From Azomonas tarimensis (GTDB lineage: Bacteria > Pseudomonadota > Gammaproteobacteria > Pseudomonadales > Pseudomonadaceae): a stretch of 5,783 nt of DNA. This document shows positions 4,262-5,783 of the stretch, in pieces (positions within the stretch are counted from its first letter, which is position 1; every line of letters begins with the position of its first letter). Made by a program: the position numbers and the translations under genes. The stretch lies in the NCBI RefSeq assembly GCF_042648805.1, contig NZ_JBHRXZ010000032.1, positions 1 through 5,783 of the forward strand, given 5' to 3'. The notes under the pieces are model-generated. The model saw nothing but the letters and a program-made list of their open reading frames with translations, searched no databases and was not told the origin of the DNA.

Positions 4262-5783
4262 GCCCAGGGCGTACCGGTCACACAGGCCACGCAACCGCAC
4301 AAATACCTGATCGAAACCAACCCGGCGCTGACCGACCTCAAGCAGTTCATGGGCTCGGACTACCTGCTGGGCAACCTCGGCTACGACCCGGACCAGGCGC
4401 AGAAACGCCTGGGCGACGGGCTCTACGAGCAGCGCCTGATCCGCGAGGCCGTGGTCGCGCGTACCGGCCAGCGCTACCTGGCCGGGCTGACCAGCGACGA
4501 AGCGATGTACCGCTACCTGATGGACAACGCCATCGCCAGCAAGGACGCCCTGGGCCTGTCGCTCGGCGTCACGCTCAGCGCCGAACAGGTCGCCGCGCTG
4601 ACCCACGACATCGTCTGGCTGGAAGAGTACGAAGTGAATGGCGAGCGGGTACTGGTGCCGGTGCTCTACCTGGCCCAGGCCGAAGGCCGGCTGGCGGCCA
4701 ACGGCGCGTTGATCCAGGGCCGCGACGTCACGCTGATCAGCGGCGGCGATCTCTCCAACCAGGGCACCCTGCGCGCCAGCGGCGACCTCGACGTGCAGGC
4801 GGTGAACATCGCCAACAGCGGTCTGATCGAAGCGAACGAGCGCCTCTCGCTATTGGCCGAGGACAGCATCCTCAACGCCCAGGGCGGCATCATCGCTGGT
4901 CGTGACGTCAGCCTGCTGGCGGGCAACGACATCCTCAACGAACGCAGCGTCAGCGTGCACCAGAGCGCGCTCGGCAACCAGCAATGGGTTAGTAGCTTCG
5001 CCGACAGCGCCGCGCGCATCGAGGCATCCGGCGATCTGGCGCTGGCCGCCGGCCGCGACGTCGCCAACCTGGGCGGCGTGCTCGACAGCCGCGGCGACCT
5101 GGGCATCGACGCCGGCCGCGACCTGACCCTCGTCTCGGTGCAGGACGTACAGCACCAGTCGCGTGGCAGCAGCTACCTCAACGAGCGGGTGACCCAACTG
5201 GGTGCCGAAGTGAACGCCGGGGGTGATCTGGAGATCAACGCAGGGCGGGACTTGACCGTCATTGCCAGCGACGTTCGGGCCGGTCGCGACCTGGGCCTGC
5301 AAGCCGCAGGCGACCTGACCCTGGCCTCGGCGGCGAACGAGGAACACTTCTACTCCAAGAGCAAGAAGGTCATCCGGCAGACCGACCACGTCCAGCAGCA
5401 GGCCAGCGAGATCAGCGCCGGCGGCAGCCTGGGCATCATCGCCGGGCAAGACCTGAACCTCGTCTCCAGCAAGGTCAGCGCGAACGACGAAGCCTACCTG
5501 GTGGCCGGCGGCGAGCTGAACCTGCTGGCGGCGCAGGACTACGACTACTCGCTGTACCAGAAGAAGAAAAAGGTCAGCTTCGGCCGCAAGAGCTTCCAGC
5601 GCGACGAGAGCACCGAGATCACCCATGTTGGCAGCGAGATCCGCACGGGCGGCGACCTGCTGCTGGTCAGCGGCGGCGACCAGACCTACCAGGCGGCGAA
5701 ACGTAAGCGCTCCATAAACCCCGTCCGCCAGACAGAGTTTGTTTTCAGGAAGTCGAGGCAGAGGCCGGCGAGCAGTTCCACGG
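4235..5783 (+). pseudogene. cdiA: Internal fragment of a CdiA/filamentous haemagglutinin gene, no start, open at right edge
   Basis: One unbroken GC-rich frame follows a TGA at 4232-4234. CdiA-like sequence begins near 4262 (AQGVPVTQATQPHKYLIETN) and continues with SDYLLGNLGYDPD, KRLGDGLYEQRLIREAV and a LSAEQVAALTHDIVWLEEYE block, the region preceding the FHA-2 repeats in Pseudomonas-type CdiA proteins. From about 4670 it becomes FHA-2 repeats (GRDVTLISGGDLSNQG, AGRDLTLVS, AGGDLEINAGRDLTV). Two haemagglutinin-repeat blocks with basic clusters follow (YSKSKK near 5350; YQKKKKVSFGRKSF near 5555). The signal peptide, TPS secretion domain and FHA-1 region are absent and no start or ribosome site is seen, so this piece cannot be exported by itself. 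After TYQAAK (about 5701) the frame stays open but no longer looks FHA-like. It is a displaced duplicate or remnant of cdiA, or part of a rearranged second copy. Confidence 0.8.

Noticed and set aside
4204..4905. A 233-residue plus-strand frame (Arg/Pro/Gly-rich)
   Set aside because: It is the wrong frame of the cdiA fragment; the neighbouring frame carries clear YLIETNP and FHA-2 sequence with no stop.
4850..5626. A 258-residue minus-strand frame rich in Val, Ala and Leu
   Set aside because: Antisense of regular FHA-2 repeats, which produces pseudo-repetitive open frames; not a real gene.
1..5783. tRNA, rRNA, CRISPR array or replication origin
   Set aside because: No cloverleaf, regularly spaced short repeats or iteron-like clusters were seen on either strand.

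Overview
The window looks like the 3' part of a contact-dependent inhibition (CDI) / filamentous haemagglutinin locus. It most likely comes from Pseudomonas or a close gammaproteobacterial relative. The reasons are the GC-rich codon use of the conserved CdiA parts, the style of the FHA repeats and of the YLIETNP/LGYDP region, GGGGACAGATT repeats of a kind common in that group, and a REP-like palindrome. The species cannot be fixed from the sequence alone.

Layout, all coding on +. (1) 1-1445 is the end of a cdiA/FHA-type gene: a GC-rich DUF637-like region, a pretoxin segment ending in an ATKYN motif (VENN equivalent), then a lower-GC, Gly/Ala-rich hydrophobic toxin domain (CT1). (2) 1435-1680 is its small two-helix membrane immunity protein. 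(3) 1681-1845 is non-coding and carries a repeated and inverted GGGGACAGATTTATTT element. (4) 1846-2341 is a headless toxin tail (CT2) plus a frameshifted immunity gene. (5) 2286-3562 is a different, largely intact orphan toxin C-terminus (CT3) with its own two-helix immunity gene, joined by an ATGA overlap and a strong Shine-Dalgarno site. (6) 3563-3657 is a short spacer with a degenerate GGGGGCAGATT element. (7) 3658-4122 is a second, about 98% identical copy of the CT2 module, more decayed in its toxin part but keeping the native 3' end of the immunity gene. (8) 4123-4261 holds a REP-like palindrome and possibly the tail of a minus-strand gene. (9) From about 4262 to the window end is a GC-rich, start-less internal piece of a cdiA/FHA gene (YLIETNP region plus FHA-2 repeats). 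Its FHA character appears to stop near 5701.

How it works together: CDI loci present a toxin at the tip of a long surface filament and protect siblings with a matching immunity protein. Promoterless orphan toxin-tail/immunity modules stored downstream can be recombined onto the main cdiA gene. Here all three toxin types share one template: a Gly/Ala-rich hydrophobic core ending in a VGxxAGxxxS-like tail. Each is paired with a small protein having two hydrophobic segments. This suggests membrane-acting (pore or ionophore) toxins rather than nucleases; that is inference.

Most notable points: the CT2 copies start inside the toxin domain, at a conserved GGAYIGS block shared with CT1, rather than at the VENN-type junction. 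The two CT2 copies flank the intact CT3 module as direct repeats. Each CT2 immunity copy carries a different single-base loss. A headless cdiA fragment lies downstream of the array.
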